Shown piece after piece: positions 27,056 to 35,373 of a stretch of 64,000 nt of DNA. The translations under genes were made by a program, and so were the position numbers. Numbering within the stretch: the first letter of the stretch is position 1; each line of letters starts with the position of its first letter. The DNA lies in contig CAVPRU010000014.1 of assembly GCA_963707875.1 (NCBI GenBank), positions 124,001-188,000 of the forward strand, in the 5' to 3' direction. Origin of the DNA: SZUA-320 sp963707875. Its GTDB lineage: Bacteria; Gemmatimonadota; Gemmatimonadetes; Gemmatimonadales; GWC2-71-9. The notes beneath the pieces were generated by a model. That model saw nothing but the letters and a program-made list of their open reading frames with translations, had not been told where the DNA came from and made no database searches.

Positions 27056-27762
27056 CGCCCCAGCACCTGACGTTGAATTTCGAACAGGGTGGCGATCCCC
27101 GTCTGCGCCAGGTCCACCATGGTATCGAGTTCCGGTCGGGAAAATGGCGCTCCCTCGGCGGTCCCCTGGACCTCCACAAACCGGTCGGGTTCCAGCTGGA
27201 CCACGTTGGCGTCCACCTCGGCATCCTTGTCCTCGGCGTAGCAGAGGTCCAGCAGTGGTTCCCCGGCGACCATGCCGACCGAGACGGCCGCCACCAGTTG
27301 GCCAAACGGGGAGGGGTTGCCGGTGCGTCGGGCCAGCCAGTCGCAGGCATCCGCCAACGCGACGCAGGCGCCGGTAATGCTGGCGGTGCGGGTGCCGCCA
27401 TCGGCCTGGAGGACGTCGCAATCGATCCGGATGGTGTACTCGCCGAAGGCCATGGTCCCCATGGCCGCGCGCAGGGACCGGCCGATCAGCCGCTGGATTT
27501 CCTGGCTCCGGCCACCCGGACCGTTGCGCTCGCGCTGGGTCCGTTCGCTGGTGGCGCGGGGCAGCATCGCATATTCCGCCGTGACCCACCCCTTGCCGCT
27601 CCCCTTTCGAAAGCCGGGGACCCCTTCCTCGACGCTCGCGGTGCAGTGCACCAAGGTCCCGCCAAACCGGACCAGGCAGGAGCCCTCGGCGTAGGGGTTG
27701 GCGCCCCGCTCCAGTGCGATTGCGCGGAGGGCATCGGGGGCGCGCCCGTCAGCTCGAGCCAT
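27052..27762 (-). CDS. rph: Ribonuclease PH
   Basis: A 236-residue phosphorolytic 3'-5' exonuclease that trims tRNA 3' ends. Family signatures are clear: GSCLVRFGGTLVHCTASVEE, KGWVTAEYAMLPRAT, RSQEIQRLIGRSLRA and TIRIDCDVLQADGGTRTAS. Length is typical. It overlaps the rfaE2 gene by 14 bases upstream and rdgB downstream. Confidence 0.95.
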   Translation of the reverse strand: MARADGRAPDALRAIALERGANPYAEGSCLVRFGGTLVHCTASVEEGVPGFRKGSGKGWVTAEYAMLPRATSERTQRERNGPGGRSQEIQRLIGRSLRAAMGTMAFGEYTIRIDCDVLQADGGTRTASITGACVALADACDWLARRTGNPSPFGQLVAAVSVGMVAGEPLLDLCYAEDKDAEVDANVVQLEPDRFVEVQGTAEGAPFSRPELDTMVDLAQTGIATLFEIQRQVLGR

Positions 27763-28204
27763 GACTGCTCCTCAGAATCGTGGTGGTACTGATGCCAGGC
27801 ACCAATTGCGTCAGGTGGACCTCACCACCCCAGGATTCGACGAGATCGGCACCGACAACTTCCGATTTCGCGTAGTCGGCGCCCTTCACCAGAACGTCGG
27901 GCCTGACGGCGGCAATGAGCGCTCGAGGGGTATCCTCATCGAACAGCACCACCCGGTCGACGGCGGCCAGCGCGGCGAGCACCCGGGCCCGTCCTGACTC
28001 GGGTACCACCGGCCGGCCCGGACCCTTGCCGAGTCGGCGCACCGAGGCGTCGCTGTTGAGGCCGACGACCAGGGCATCCCCCAACTGTCGGGCCGCTTCC
28101 AGGCTGGCCACATGGCCTTCATGCAGGAGGTCGAACACGCCGTTGGTGAAGACCACTCGGCCCGCGACCGCCTGCCGCCAGCGCCGCAGCTCGTCGAGGG
28201 GCAC
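27749..28204 (-). CDS. rfaE2: D-glycero-beta-D-manno-heptose 1-phosphate adenylyltransferase
   Basis: A 151-residue cytidylyltransferase-like enzyme: FTNGVFDLLHEGHV (the GxFDxxHxGH nucleotide site), then RPDVLVKGADY and ISTTTILRS at the end. It makes ADP-heptose for the LPS inner core. It is the stand-alone adenylyltransferase half of HldE, so the kinase half should be elsewhere. GTG 28204 is the likely start, as the upstream gene ends at 28222. Confidence 0.9.
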   Translation of the reverse strand: MPLDELRRWRQAVAGRVVFTNGVFDLLHEGHVASLEAARQLGDALVVGLNSDASVRRLGKGPGRPVVPESGRARVLAALAAVDRVVLFDEDTPRALIAAVRPDVLVKGADYAKSEVVGADLVESWGGEVHLTQLVPGISTTTILRSSHGSS

Positions 28205-28221
28205 GATCTTCGAAGCGGTGG

Positions 28222-28593
28222 TCAGAAGCGGGACTCCACCTTGGGCCGGAAGGTCAGTTGCACGGTTCGGAACGGGAGTTGAATCAGTTCCCGATACTGG
28301 GTCCGGATCACGATCTGGTATGGCGGTCCATCCCGGCGAATCAGCAGCCGCCGCGCTTCAGAGGGCAGCCCCAGCTCGTCGATCCGGCTGAGAATGTTCC
28401 GCCGGATGACCTGGTCAGTCTGGTTCCGGGCAAACCGGGCCTGGACCTTCATCACGTCCACCAGGCTGTAGTAGCGATAGTAGACCCGGCCGACTTCGGT
28501 GCCGTAGTACAGGGCCCCCATGAACAGCACCAGGGTGACCAGGCATCCCAGGGTACTGGCGCCCCGCCGGTTGCCACCGGGCCGCCCTACCAT
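28222..28593 (-). CDS. Single-pass membrane protein, unknown (DUF4845-like)
   Basis: 123 residues with one membrane segment at about residues 15-38 (TLGCLVTLVLFMGALYYGTE) and a periplasmic or cytoplasmic domain with YYRYYSLVDVMKVQARFARN and regular strands after it. It resembles small DUF4845-type proteins but I am not certain. It overlaps the LptE-like gene and lies in an envelope operon. Confidence 0.65.
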   Translation of the reverse strand: MVGRPGGNRRGASTLGCLVTLVLFMGALYYGTEVGRVYYRYYSLVDVMKVQARFARNQTDQVIRRNILSRIDELGLPSEARRLLIRRDGPPYQIVIRTQYRELIQLPFRTVQLTFRPKVESRF

Positions 28594-29129
28594 TGCGACT
28601 GCACCCCATCCACGATGTTGATGATCAGCTTCTCCAGGGCTTTCTGCCGGCCTTCCCGCTCCCGGCCGGTTTCGTATTCGCCTTCAACCATCATCCCCTG
28701 GCGGGTCCAGACCACCCGGTCCGCCACCCGTTCCCGCACCTCCACGTCCACGCTGATCTGGACCAGCCGGCGGGTCACACTGACCTGATTGCTGGTGGGA
28801 TCGCCGGTGAAGGCAACCGGGAGATCGGGATCGTATCGCCGTACCGTTCCGGTCACGATCGCGTCGGCGTTGTTCTCCCCGACCTGCCGGAGCCCCAGCC
28901 GTCGTTCCACCGCCTCTCGCACCGCGTCGTTGATCTCGGAAGTCAGGGTGGGATCCGGGGTGAGGTTCTCGAACGGGAGCACCGCCACGGTCCGAATCTC
29001 CGGTGGAAACCCGCCACCGGAAAAGCCGTAGCTGCAGCCGGCCAGGAGCAGGGCGCAGGCCCCCAGACTACGGCGCCGGCCGAACCCAGGTATCCGGAGC
29101 AAACTCGGTCGCCGTTCTGGTCGAGACAT
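28587..29129 (-). CDS. LptE-like outer-membrane lipoprotein
   Basis: About 180 residues from ATG 29129. An N-terminal signal ends in the lipobox LLAGC, followed by SYGFSGGGFPPEIRTVAVLP. The body (FENLTPDPTLTSEINDAVRE, then RRYDPDLPVAF) has the LptE/RlpB pattern. LptE plugs the LptD barrel that inserts LPS into the outer membrane. The neighbouring heptose and lipid-A-related genes agree. The exact start is uncertain because the gene overlaps its upstream neighbour by about 60 bases. Confidence 0.82.
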   Translation of the reverse strand: MSRPERRPSLLRIPGFGRRRSLGACALLLAGCSYGFSGGGFPPEIRTVAVLPFENLTPDPTLTSEINDAVREAVERRLGLRQVGENNADAIVTGTVRRYDPDLPVAFTGDPTSNQVSVTRRLVQISVDVEVRERVADRVVWTRQGMMVEGEYETGREREGRQKALEKLIINIVDGVQSQW

Positions 29130-29784
29130 AGGTGATATCCAATCGGGCTGGGACGCTGGGCACATCGAGTCGAGAGGACTTGAGCCCGCCGTCCGCCTTG
29201 AAGACCGTTTCCACTCGCCCGACGCGTTTTCCCGCCTGCCTCACGTCGGCGATCAACCGGTGCTCGAGGCCGTGGATCCGGGCATACTCCACCGTGTCGG
29301 GGCCGGACACAAATCGCCAGGCGACCAACCGCTCGTCCTCAAACCGGGTCACCTCTCCAGCGGGCTCCGGCATCCGCGCCACCCCGAGCATCGCCCACAG
29401 CAGCGGATAGTTGGGCACCAGTTTCCGGACTTCCTCTTCCGGTTCGGCCCACTGGGCCTCTTCCCCGATCACGAAGGCCGAGCCCCGCCCGGTCCCGAGC
29501 GGGCCGGCCGCGTCGAACCGGAGGGAATCCCCGGGGGTGATCCGGGCCGATCCGGGTCCCCCGGCACTACCCCCCGTCCCTTCCCGGAACTTCCATTTGA
29601 ACCGGTGGAGGACGGCTTGGGCGTTGTGCGTCTCGGCCATCCACTCGGCCGCCGCCTGTGCGGTTGCCGGAACCGCCCCGGACGGCACAACCGAGCCCGG
29701 GAGGCCCCCGCAGCCCCAGCACCCTGCTCCAAGATAGGCCGCGGCCAAAATGCGGTCAACGTACCGATGCGACGATAATCCCAC
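29068..29784 (-). CDS. Predicted lipoprotein, LolA/LolB-like fold (DUF4292-like)
   Basis: 238 residues from GTG 29784. The N-terminal hydrophobic stretch with a Cys (AAAYLGAGCWGCGG) could be a lipobox. The rest looks like a one-sheet lipid-carrier fold as in LolB or DUF4292 proteins (LHRFKWKFREGTGG, then SLRFDAAGPLGTGRGSAFV). Assignment is tentative. First gene of the LptE-like/DUF4845-like/rfaE2/rph operon. Confidence 0.6.
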   Translation of the reverse strand: MGLSSHRYVDRILAAAYLGAGCWGCGGLPGSVVPSGAVPATAQAAAEWMAETHNAQAVLHRFKWKFREGTGGSAGGPGSARITPGDSLRFDAAGPLGTGRGSAFVIGEEAQWAEPEEEVRKLVPNYPLLWAMLGVARMPEPAGEVTRFEDERLVAWRFVSGPDTVEYARIHGLEHRLIADVRQAGKRVGRVETVFKADGGLKSSRLDVPSVPARLDITYVSTRTATEFAPDTWVRPAP

Positions 29785-29819
29785 GTAACCCCTTTATCCC
29801 CCATTACTTATGAGCGCCG

Positions 29820-30257
29820 TTACAGCTTCACCGGATCGGCAATCGCCGTCAGACGGCGAACCAGGTGGCCCGGCAACCGGACAACCACAAAGCTCCGGTC
29901 CAAGCTGATCAGCGCGGTCAGGGCCGTGGCCAGGATCTCGCCCCGCTCGGCGTGCTCCACGACGTACCCGAAGGTAACCTTTCGGGAAGCGATCTCCCGC
30001 ACCCAGCAGCGGACCCGAACCAGGTCGTCATACTCCACGGAACGCCGGTATCGGACCTGAAGATCCGAAACCGCGAGGAGCAGGCCGTCATCCTCCAACT
30101 CCCGGTAGCTCACCCCCGTCCGGCGAAGGTGCTCGGTCCGCGCCATGTCGAGCCAGACCGGATAGCGTCCGTGATACGCCACCCCCATTCGATCGGTTTC
30201 GGAGTAGTTCACCCGAACGATGATTTCCGAGATCGGCTCCGGCGGCAGGCCCCTCAC
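29820..30257 (-). CDS. Acyl-CoA thioesterase, YbgC/4HBT family
   Basis: A 145-residue hot-dog thioesterase: VNYSETDRMGVAYHGRYPVW holds the catalytic Asp and the YHxxY motif, followed by ARTEHLRRTGVSYRELED. YbgC-type enzymes hydrolyse short-chain or malonyl-type acyl-CoA. GTG 30257 is the likely start; the open frame extending to 30974 runs antisense through the lpxH gene and is not real. Divergent from lpxH. Confidence 0.85.
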   Translation of the reverse strand: MRGLPPEPISEIIVRVNYSETDRMGVAYHGRYPVWLDMARTEHLRRTGVSYRELEDDGLLLAVSDLQVRYRRSVEYDDLVRVRCWVREIASRKVTFGYVVEHAERGEILATALTALISLDRSFVVVRLPGHLVRRLTAIADPVKL

Positions 30258-30292
30258 CGGACCCGACCCGTCGAAGTCGAAGGCCGGTTTTC

Positions 30293-30322
30293 TTGCGATC
30301 CATCGAGCCAGGTTCCTATACT
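30293..30322 (+). promoter_or_regulatory. Promoter of lpxH, probably leaderless
   Basis: TTGCGA (30293-30298), 18-nt spacer, TATACT (30317-30322). The GTG start follows 7 nt after the -10 box, so transcription should begin at or next to the start codon. Confidence 0.6.
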
Positions 30323-30329
30323 TGCTGCC

Positions 30330-31058
30330 GTGCTCGGCCACCAATTGATCATTCTCGGCGACGCCCACCTGGGGGCGGTGCCCGCGGCCATCGGAGAATC
30401 GCTGGCCGCATTTCTTGATGCGGCGCCGGATCTGGGTGATTGTCTGCTCATCAATGGCGACCTGTTCGATTTCTGGTTCGCCTACCGCCGGGCCATCCCC
30501 CGACGGGGATTCCGGATCGCGGGACAACTGGCTGCCCTGGCCCACCGGCTGCCGATCGTGATGACCGGTGGCAACCACGACCGGTGGGGCGATTCGTTCT
30601 GGGAGGCGGAGTGCGGCATCCGCTTTTCCCGGGATCGGATCCGGTTCGGGGTGGGCTCCCGCATCGTCGAGGCCCATCATGGGGACGGCCTCACCGAACA
30701 GCGGTGGGTCGCCCGCAGCCTGCATCGGATCACCCGCTCTCCGGTGACCAGCGCCGTGTTCCGGAGCTTGCCGGTGGACCTGGGTCTCTGGCTGGTGGAC
30801 CGGTTCAGCCACCACCTCAGTCAACAGACCCTGGATGCAGCCGTCCTCCGTCGGGCCGCGGAGGCCCAGCGTCAGTGGGCGGAAGCGCGCCTTGCCGCCG
30901 ATCCGGGTCTCGGCTTGCTGGTCCTGGGCCACACCCACCGGCCCGCCCTGACGGAGCCCTCTCCCGGGCAGCACTACCTCAACCCGGGCGCCTGGCTCGA
31001 TGGACTCCGGTATGCCACCGCCAGCGACGACCGGGTCCGCCTGGCCCAGTTCAGCTAG
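30330..31058 (+). CDS. lpxH: UDP-2,3-diacylglucosamine diphosphatase, LpxH-type
   Basis: A 242-residue metallophosphoesterase. The metal-site motifs appear in order: LIILGDAHLG, LLINGDLFDFWF, MTGGNHDRWG, AHHGDGL and LVLGHTHRP. Length and the FDFW element fit LpxH, which cleaves UDP-diacylglucosamine to lipid X in lipid A synthesis. The GTG at 30330 starts at the first motif, and the -10 box sits too close for a leader. The stop codon shares a CTAG with the convergent murI stop. Confidence 0.83.
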   Translation: MLGHQLIILGDAHLGAVPAAIGESLAAFLDAAPDLGDCLLINGDLFDFWFAYRRAIPRRGFRIAGQLAALAHRLPIVMTGGNHDRWGDSFWEAECGIRFSRDRIRFGVGSRIVEAHHGDGLTEQRWVARSLHRITRSPVTSAVFRSLPVDLGLWLVDRFSHHLSQQTLDAAVLRRAAEAQRQWAEARLAADPGLGLLVLGHTHRPALTEPSPGQHYLNPGAWLDGLRYATASDDRVRLAQFS

Positions 31059-31858
31059 CCGGCCAGGTCTACCAACTCGACCTGGGTCAACCGGCTACCG
31101 AGAAACCGGGTCCCGACTTCCAGAAATCTGGCCGCCTCGTCGCTCACCGCAAACCGGTGAGTGGAGGGATTCCCGGTCTCGGCCTGAAGCCCCCGCTCGG
31201 TGAGAGCCCTGGCCACGGCCGCGGCGGTCTCTTCCGCGCTGTCGATCAATCGGACCCCCGGCCCGAGCACTCGCGCCAACAGTGGCTTCAGCAAGGGATA
31301 GTGGGTGCAGCCGAGGACGACGGTGTCGACCCCGGCCTGGATCAGCGGCGTCAGGTACTCGGCGGCCACCAGTTCCGCGGCGGGGTGGTGAAACCAGCCT
31401 TCCTCGATGAAGGGCACGAACAGCGGGCAGGCTTGCTGGATGACCACGGCATCCGGCCGACGGGCCTCGATGGCCCGTGGGTAGGCTCCGCTGGCCACGG
31501 TGCCGGCGGTCCCGATGACGCCGATCCGTCCGGTGGGCGAGGCCACGGCCGCTGCGAGGGAGCCCGGCTCGATCACTCCGAGCACCGTGACGGGGGAGAC
31601 CTCCTGCAGCGCCTCGAGGGCATGGGCGGTGCTGGTATTGCAGGCGACGACCACCGCCTTCACCTGCTGGTCGAGTAGCCAGGCCAGGATCTCCAGGCAG
31701 TACCGACGGACCGTCTTGGGCGACTTGGGGCCATACGGCACCCGGGCGGTGTCCCCGAAGTACAACGTGGCGTCATGGGGCAGCCGCTCGAAGATGGCGC
31801 TGGCGACCGTCAGGCCGCCGAGCCCGGAGTCGAAGATCCCGATCGGGGCGTTGTTCAC
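31055..31858 (-). CDS. murI: Glutamate racemase
   Basis: 267 residues. It supplies D-glutamate for peptidoglycan. Motifs: IGIFDSGLGGLTVASAI, ARVPYGPKSPKTV, VVACNTSTAHALE with the first catalytic Cys, and VVLGCTHYPLLKP with the second. The GTG start at 31858 overlaps the previous gene; the open frame up to 32494 is a read-through artefact. It converges with lpxH on a shared CTAG. Confidence 0.95.
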   Translation of the reverse strand: MNNAPIGIFDSGLGGLTVASAIFERLPHDATLYFGDTARVPYGPKSPKTVRRYCLEILAWLLDQQVKAVVVACNTSTAHALEALQEVSPVTVLGVIEPGSLAAAVASPTGRIGVIGTAGTVASGAYPRAIEARRPDAVVIQQACPLFVPFIEEGWFHHPAAELVAAEYLTPLIQAGVDTVVLGCTHYPLLKPLLARVLGPGVRLIDSAEETAAAVARALTERGLQAETGNPSTHRFAVSDEAARFLEVGTRFLGSRLTQVELVDLAG

Positions 31859-32358
31859 GGCAAGCGGAACGGCACCGACACTCCGAGCCCTGCCCCTCCG
31901 GGGATCGCTCGCAGGCTGACATCGGCCGGGAAATCCCAGAGGTGGCTGCTGACAAAGGCCTCCAGACCCGCGAAGAGGTGGTTGAACGCGAGCAGCACGA
32001 GCCAGTCCTGCCGCTCCTGCTTCTTGCTTTCGATCCGGAGACTGTCGGTCCCCTCGGCCTCGAGGAAGCGCAATTCGGACGCCGCCTTGAGGGTCATCCC
32101 GAGCGACACGCCCTCCCACGCCACGAAGAGACCTGCCGTGAGGCGCCGGTTGAGCTTGGCCTGGGACCAGCCCGGAACCACCAGCGAACGGAAGAAGGAC
32201 CCCATCGGCGACACCGGCGACGGGCGATAGCGGGAAGTATCGGGCGGGACCGGGGGCGGTGCCGGCGCCGGCTGTTGCTGGATGATCACCAGCGAGGGGG
32301 AGACGACGGTGGTGTCCTGCGCCCAGGCTGGCGTTACCAGCAGAATCGCCAGGGTCAC
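31855..32358 (-). CDS. DUF5683-like membrane/secreted protein
   Basis: About 167 residues from GTG 32358. A hydrophobic N-terminus (VTLAILLVTPAWAQD) looks like a signal. A Pro/Gln stretch follows, then a DUF5683-like core (SFFRSLVVPGWSQAKLNRRL, then FVAWEGVSLGMTL) with helical hydrophobic segments. The open frame continues upstream to 32499 but would run through selC, so I place the start after it; this is uncertain. The stop overlaps the murI start. Confidence 0.6.
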   Translation of the reverse strand: MTLAILLVTPAWAQDTTVVSPSLVIIQQQPAPAPPPVPPDTSRYRPSPVSPMGSFFRSLVVPGWSQAKLNRRLTAGLFVAWEGVSLGMTLKAASELRFLEAEGTDSLRIESKKQERQDWLVLLAFNHLFAGLEAFVSSHLWDFPADVSLRAIPGGAGLGVSVPFRLP

Positions 32359-32394
32359 CAGGCCGGGAACGCGCCACCGCGCCGAGGGACGCGG

Positions 32395-32492
32395 TGGCGG
32401 GAGCGTGTGGGAATCGAACCCACCGGAGTCGCCGAGGGCGCCTCCGTCGCGGTTTTGAAGACCGGCCAAGCCACCAGGCCCGATCCGCCCCC
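32395..32492 (-). tRNA. selC: tRNA-Sec (selenocysteine, anticodon TCA)
   Basis: A 98-nt tRNA with a long variable arm. Anticodon stem-loop CGGT-CTTCAAA-ACCG gives anticodon TCA. It has a long D arm (GGGCCTGGTGGCTTGGCC), T arm GTGGG-TTCGATT-CCCAC, an 8-base acceptor with one wobble and one mismatch, and an encoded GCCA end. These traits identify selC, which inserts selenocysteine at UGA. It overlaps an open frame of the next gene. SelA, SelB and SelD are not in the window. Confidence 0.92.
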
Positions 32493-32518
32493 AAGACATG
32501 GTTGTGGTGCCGGTCCGG

Positions 32519-32902
32519 CTATCCGCGGACCGCGATGACGTCGATCTCCACCCGGACCCCCTTGGGCAGACCGGAAACCGCCACCGTACTGCGAGCCGGC
32601 CGGTGTGATCCGAAGGCCCGCTGGTAGACCTCGTTCATCTCGGCGAAGTCCGCCATGTTGGTGAGAAAGACGGTGGTCTTCAGGACCCGGTCGAAGCCCG
32701 AACCGGCCGCCTCAAGCACCGCGGCCAGGTTCGTCATGACCTGCTCGGTCTGGGCCGCCACCGACTCGCCGGTGAGCTCCATGGTCGCGGGATCGAGGCA
32801 GATCTGGCCCGCGGTGAAGACGAGGTTGCCGGAGAAGGTGGCCTGGCTGTACGGGCCGATCGCCTTGGGGGCGCTGTCCGTGCTGACGGTCGTAATGGTC
32901 AT
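32519..32902 (-). CDS. ridA: RidA family enamine/imine deaminase
   Basis: 127 residues, the usual length. RidA hydrolyses reactive 2-aminoacrylate released by PLP enzymes. Typical motifs: APKAIGPYSQA near the N-terminus, LVFTAGQICLDP, and the C-terminal RSTVAVSGLPKGVRVEIDVI with the conserved catalytic Arg. It lies 12 bp after fhs on the same strand. Confidence 0.93.
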   Translation of the reverse strand: MTITTVSTDSAPKAIGPYSQATFSGNLVFTAGQICLDPATMELTGESVAAQTEQVMTNLAAVLEAAGSGFDRVLKTTVFLTNMADFAEMNEVYQRAFGSHRPARSTVAVSGLPKGVRVEIDVIAVRG

Positions 32903-32914
32903 GGCAATCCCCGA

Positions 32915-34588
32915 TTAGAACAGTCCTTCGATGGTGCCATCCGCATCGACCCGGATGGCTTCGGCGGCCGGGGTCCTGGAGAGCCCCGGCATGGTCATGA
33001 TGTCCCCGGCCAGCGCCACCACGAACCCGGCGCCCGCCGAAGGGTACACGTCCCGGATGGTGATCCGGAAGCCGGTTGGCCGCCCGAGCCGGGTCGGATC
33101 GTCGCTGAAGGAGTACTGGGTCTTGGCAATACAGACCGGCGTCCGCCCCATTTTCATGGCGTTGCACTGGGTGATCGATCGGAGTGCCACCGGCGTGAAA
33201 TCCACCCCGTCGGCTCCGTAGATCTCCCGCGCGATGGTTTCGATCTTGGCCTGGATCGACTGGTCGGTGTCGTACAGCGGCTGGAACGCGGCCTTCCCCT
33301 CCTCCAATTCGGCGAGCAGTTCCCGGGCAACCGCCTCGCCCCCCTCCCCACCCCGGGCCCAGACATCACTGAGAGCGGACCGGATGCCCCACTCCCGACA
33401 GGCTGCCAGCACGGTCTCGAGTTCCTCAGGGGTGTCGGTGAGGAACCGGTTCAACGCCACGATGACCGGGACCCCGAACTTCGCGACGTTCCGGGCGTGC
33501 GCCTCCAGATTGACGAGGCCGCGCCGGAGGGCGGCGACGTCGGGAGTGCTCAGCGCGTCCTTCTTGACGCCGCCGTGCATCTTGAGGGCCCGCACCGTGG
33601 CCACCAGGATCGCGGCCTCGGGCTTGAGCCTGGCCATCCGGCACTTGATGTCGAAGAATTTCTCGGCGCCCAGATCGGCCCCGAATCCTGCCTCGGTCAG
33701 GACGATCTCGGCCAGCGAAAGGCCGAGCCGGGTGGCGGCCACCGAGTTGCAACCGTGCGCGATGTTGGCGAACGGACCGCCGTGAACCAGGGCCGGGCCT
33801 CCCTCAAGTGTCTGCACCAGGTTAGGGATGATCGCATCTTTGAGGAGCAGGGTCATCGCCCCGGAGGCCTTCAGGTCTGTGGCGGTGACTGGACGCTTGT
33901 CGCGGGTCAGGCCGACGATGATCCGCCCCAGCCGGGCTTCCAGGTCGGGCAGATCCGTGGCCAGGCAGAGCACCGCCATAATCTCGCTGCCGGGGACGAT
34001 CACCCAACGCTCCTCCCGGGAGGGACCGCCGTTGAGCCCACCCAGCCCCACCACCGCGGACCGCAGGGCCCGGTCGTTCATGTCGATCGTCCGGGGCCAG
34101 CTGATCCGCCGCTGATCGATCCCCAGCAGGTTGCCGTGGTGAATGTGGTTGTCGAGCATCGCGGAGAGCAGGTTGTGGGCGGACGCGATGGCGTGGAAGT
34201 CGCCGGTGAAATGGAGGTTGATCTCGTCCATCGGTACCACCTGGGCATACCCACCGCCCGCGGCTCCGCCCTTCACCCCGAACACCGGACCCAGCGAAGG
34301 CTCCCGCACCACCACCATCACCTTCCGCCCCATCCGGCGCAGCGCCTGGCTGACCCCGACCGTCACGGTGGACTTGCCCTCGCCGGCCGGGGTCGGGCTG
34401 ATCCCGGTCACCAGCACGAGGCGGCCGGTGGGGGACCGGCGGCTGACGGCCTCCGGGGTGACCTTGGCCTTGTTCCGCCCGTAGGGAAGCACCTCGTCAG
34501 GGCCCAGCCCGGCTTCGGCGGCGACCTCCAGGATCGGCCGCAGGGTGGCGGCCTGGGCGATGGCAATGTCGGTGGGGACCTGGGTCAC
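32915..34588 (-). CDS. fhs: Formate-tetrahydrofolate ligase
   Basis: A 557-residue enzyme that makes 10-formyl-THF from formate, ATP and THF. The ATP-binding loop is ISPTPAGEGKSTVTVG; other blocks are REPSLGPVFGVKGGAAGGGY and HFTGDFHAIASAHNLL. Length is normal. It overlaps the tatD stop region (34585-34588), so tatD-fhs-ridA is one operon. Confidence 0.96.
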   Translation of the reverse strand: MTQVPTDIAIAQAATLRPILEVAAEAGLGPDEVLPYGRNKAKVTPEAVSRRSPTGRLVLVTGISPTPAGEGKSTVTVGVSQALRRMGRKVMVVVREPSLGPVFGVKGGAAGGGYAQVVPMDEINLHFTGDFHAIASAHNLLSAMLDNHIHHGNLLGIDQRRISWPRTIDMNDRALRSAVVGLGGLNGGPSREERWVIVPGSEIMAVLCLATDLPDLEARLGRIIVGLTRDKRPVTATDLKASGAMTLLLKDAIIPNLVQTLEGGPALVHGGPFANIAHGCNSVAATRLGLSLAEIVLTEAGFGADLGAEKFFDIKCRMARLKPEAAILVATVRALKMHGGVKKDALSTPDVAALRRGLVNLEAHARNVAKFGVPVIVALNRFLTDTPEELETVLAACREWGIRSALSDVWARGGEGGEAVARELLAELEEGKAAFQPLYDTDQSIQAKIETIAREIYGADGVDFTPVALRSITQCNAMKMGRTPVCIAKTQYSFSDDPTRLGRPTGFRITIRDVYPSAGAGFVVALAGDIMTMPGLSRTPAAEAIRVDADGTIEGLF

Positions 34589-35367
34589 GACGCCTCCTGG
34601 GAAGTCTGCAAACGGGCTCCGAACAGCCGCACCGCATTGGCGGTGGTGAGTTCCGCAATCTCTTCAAAGGTCCGGCCCAGCACCTCGGCCAGCCGCTCCG
34701 CCACCCGGCGCACCAGGGCCGGTTCGTTCCGGTGTCCGCGATGCGGCACCGGGGCCAGGTAGGGTGCGTCGGTCTCAATCAACAGCCGGTCGGGCGGCAC
34801 CGTCCGCACCAGCACATCCGACGCCCAGGTCCGAAAGGTGATCATCCCGCTCCAGGAAACGTAGTGGCCCAACGCTACCGCGGTGCGGCACAGTTCAGGA
34901 CCACTGCTGAAGGAGTGGAGGATGGCGACCGCGTCGGGCTGATTGCGGAGCAGGGCGGCGACGTCGTCGTCGGCCTCGCGCGCGTGGACCACCACCGGGA
35001 GCCTGACCCGGGCGCCGAGCGCGAGCTGGGCGGCAAACGCCTCCTGCTGGCGGGGTCGGGGCGCAAAGTCATAGTGGTAGTCGAGCCCGGTCTCGCCCAC
35101 GGCGACCACGACCGGATCCTGGCTGGCCTGATCGAGCCAACCGGCGATGGCGGGGGACCAGCGGTGGGCTTCGTGGGGGTGGAGTCCGGCCGTGGCCGAG
35201 AGGTCGGGGAACGCCCGGGCCAACTCCCGGGCCGCGTCCGATCGCTCCGGGTTCTCCCCCACGACCACGATGTGCCTCACCCCGGCGGCGCGGGCCCGGA
35301 CCACCAGCTCCCCGCGTTCACCGTCGAACGCCGGATCGGCCAGATGGCAGTGGGTATCGATCAGCAC
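34585..35367 (-). CDS. tatD: TatD-family metal-dependent DNase/hydrolase
   Basis: 260 residues. The HxH metal motif is DTHCHLADPAFD at the N-terminus; later blocks are GETGLDYHYD, VVHAREADDD, LHSFSS and IETDAPYLAP. TatD proteins are 3'-5' exonucleases, and related YcfH-type proteins act in RNA or D-aminoacyl turnover; which one applies here is not certain. Located between secF and fhs. Confidence 0.92.
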   Translation of the reverse strand: MLIDTHCHLADPAFDGERGELVVRARAAGVRHIVVVGENPERSDAARELARAFPDLSATAGLHPHEAHRWSPAIAGWLDQASQDPVVVAVGETGLDYHYDFAPRPRQQEAFAAQLALGARVRLPVVVHAREADDDVAALLRNQPDAVAILHSFSSGPELCRTAVALGHYVSWSGMITFRTWASDVLVRTVPPDRLLIETDAPYLAPVPHRGHRNEPALVRRVAERLAEVLGRTFEEIAELTTANAVRLFGARLQTSQEAS

Positions 35368-35373
35368 GGCCGG

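Noticed and set aside
26438..27589. 383-codon frame for rdgB
   Set aside because: The first 180 codons read rph out of frame. The GTG at 27055 overlapping the rph stop is the proper start.
29820..30974. 384-codon frame taken as one protein
   Set aside because: Only the last 145 codons match a thioesterase; the rest is antisense to the lpxH gene.
31858..32494. Longer start for murI
   Set aside because: The extension reads through the DUF5683-like gene and selC out of frame; the racemase starts at the GTG before NNAPIGIFDSG.
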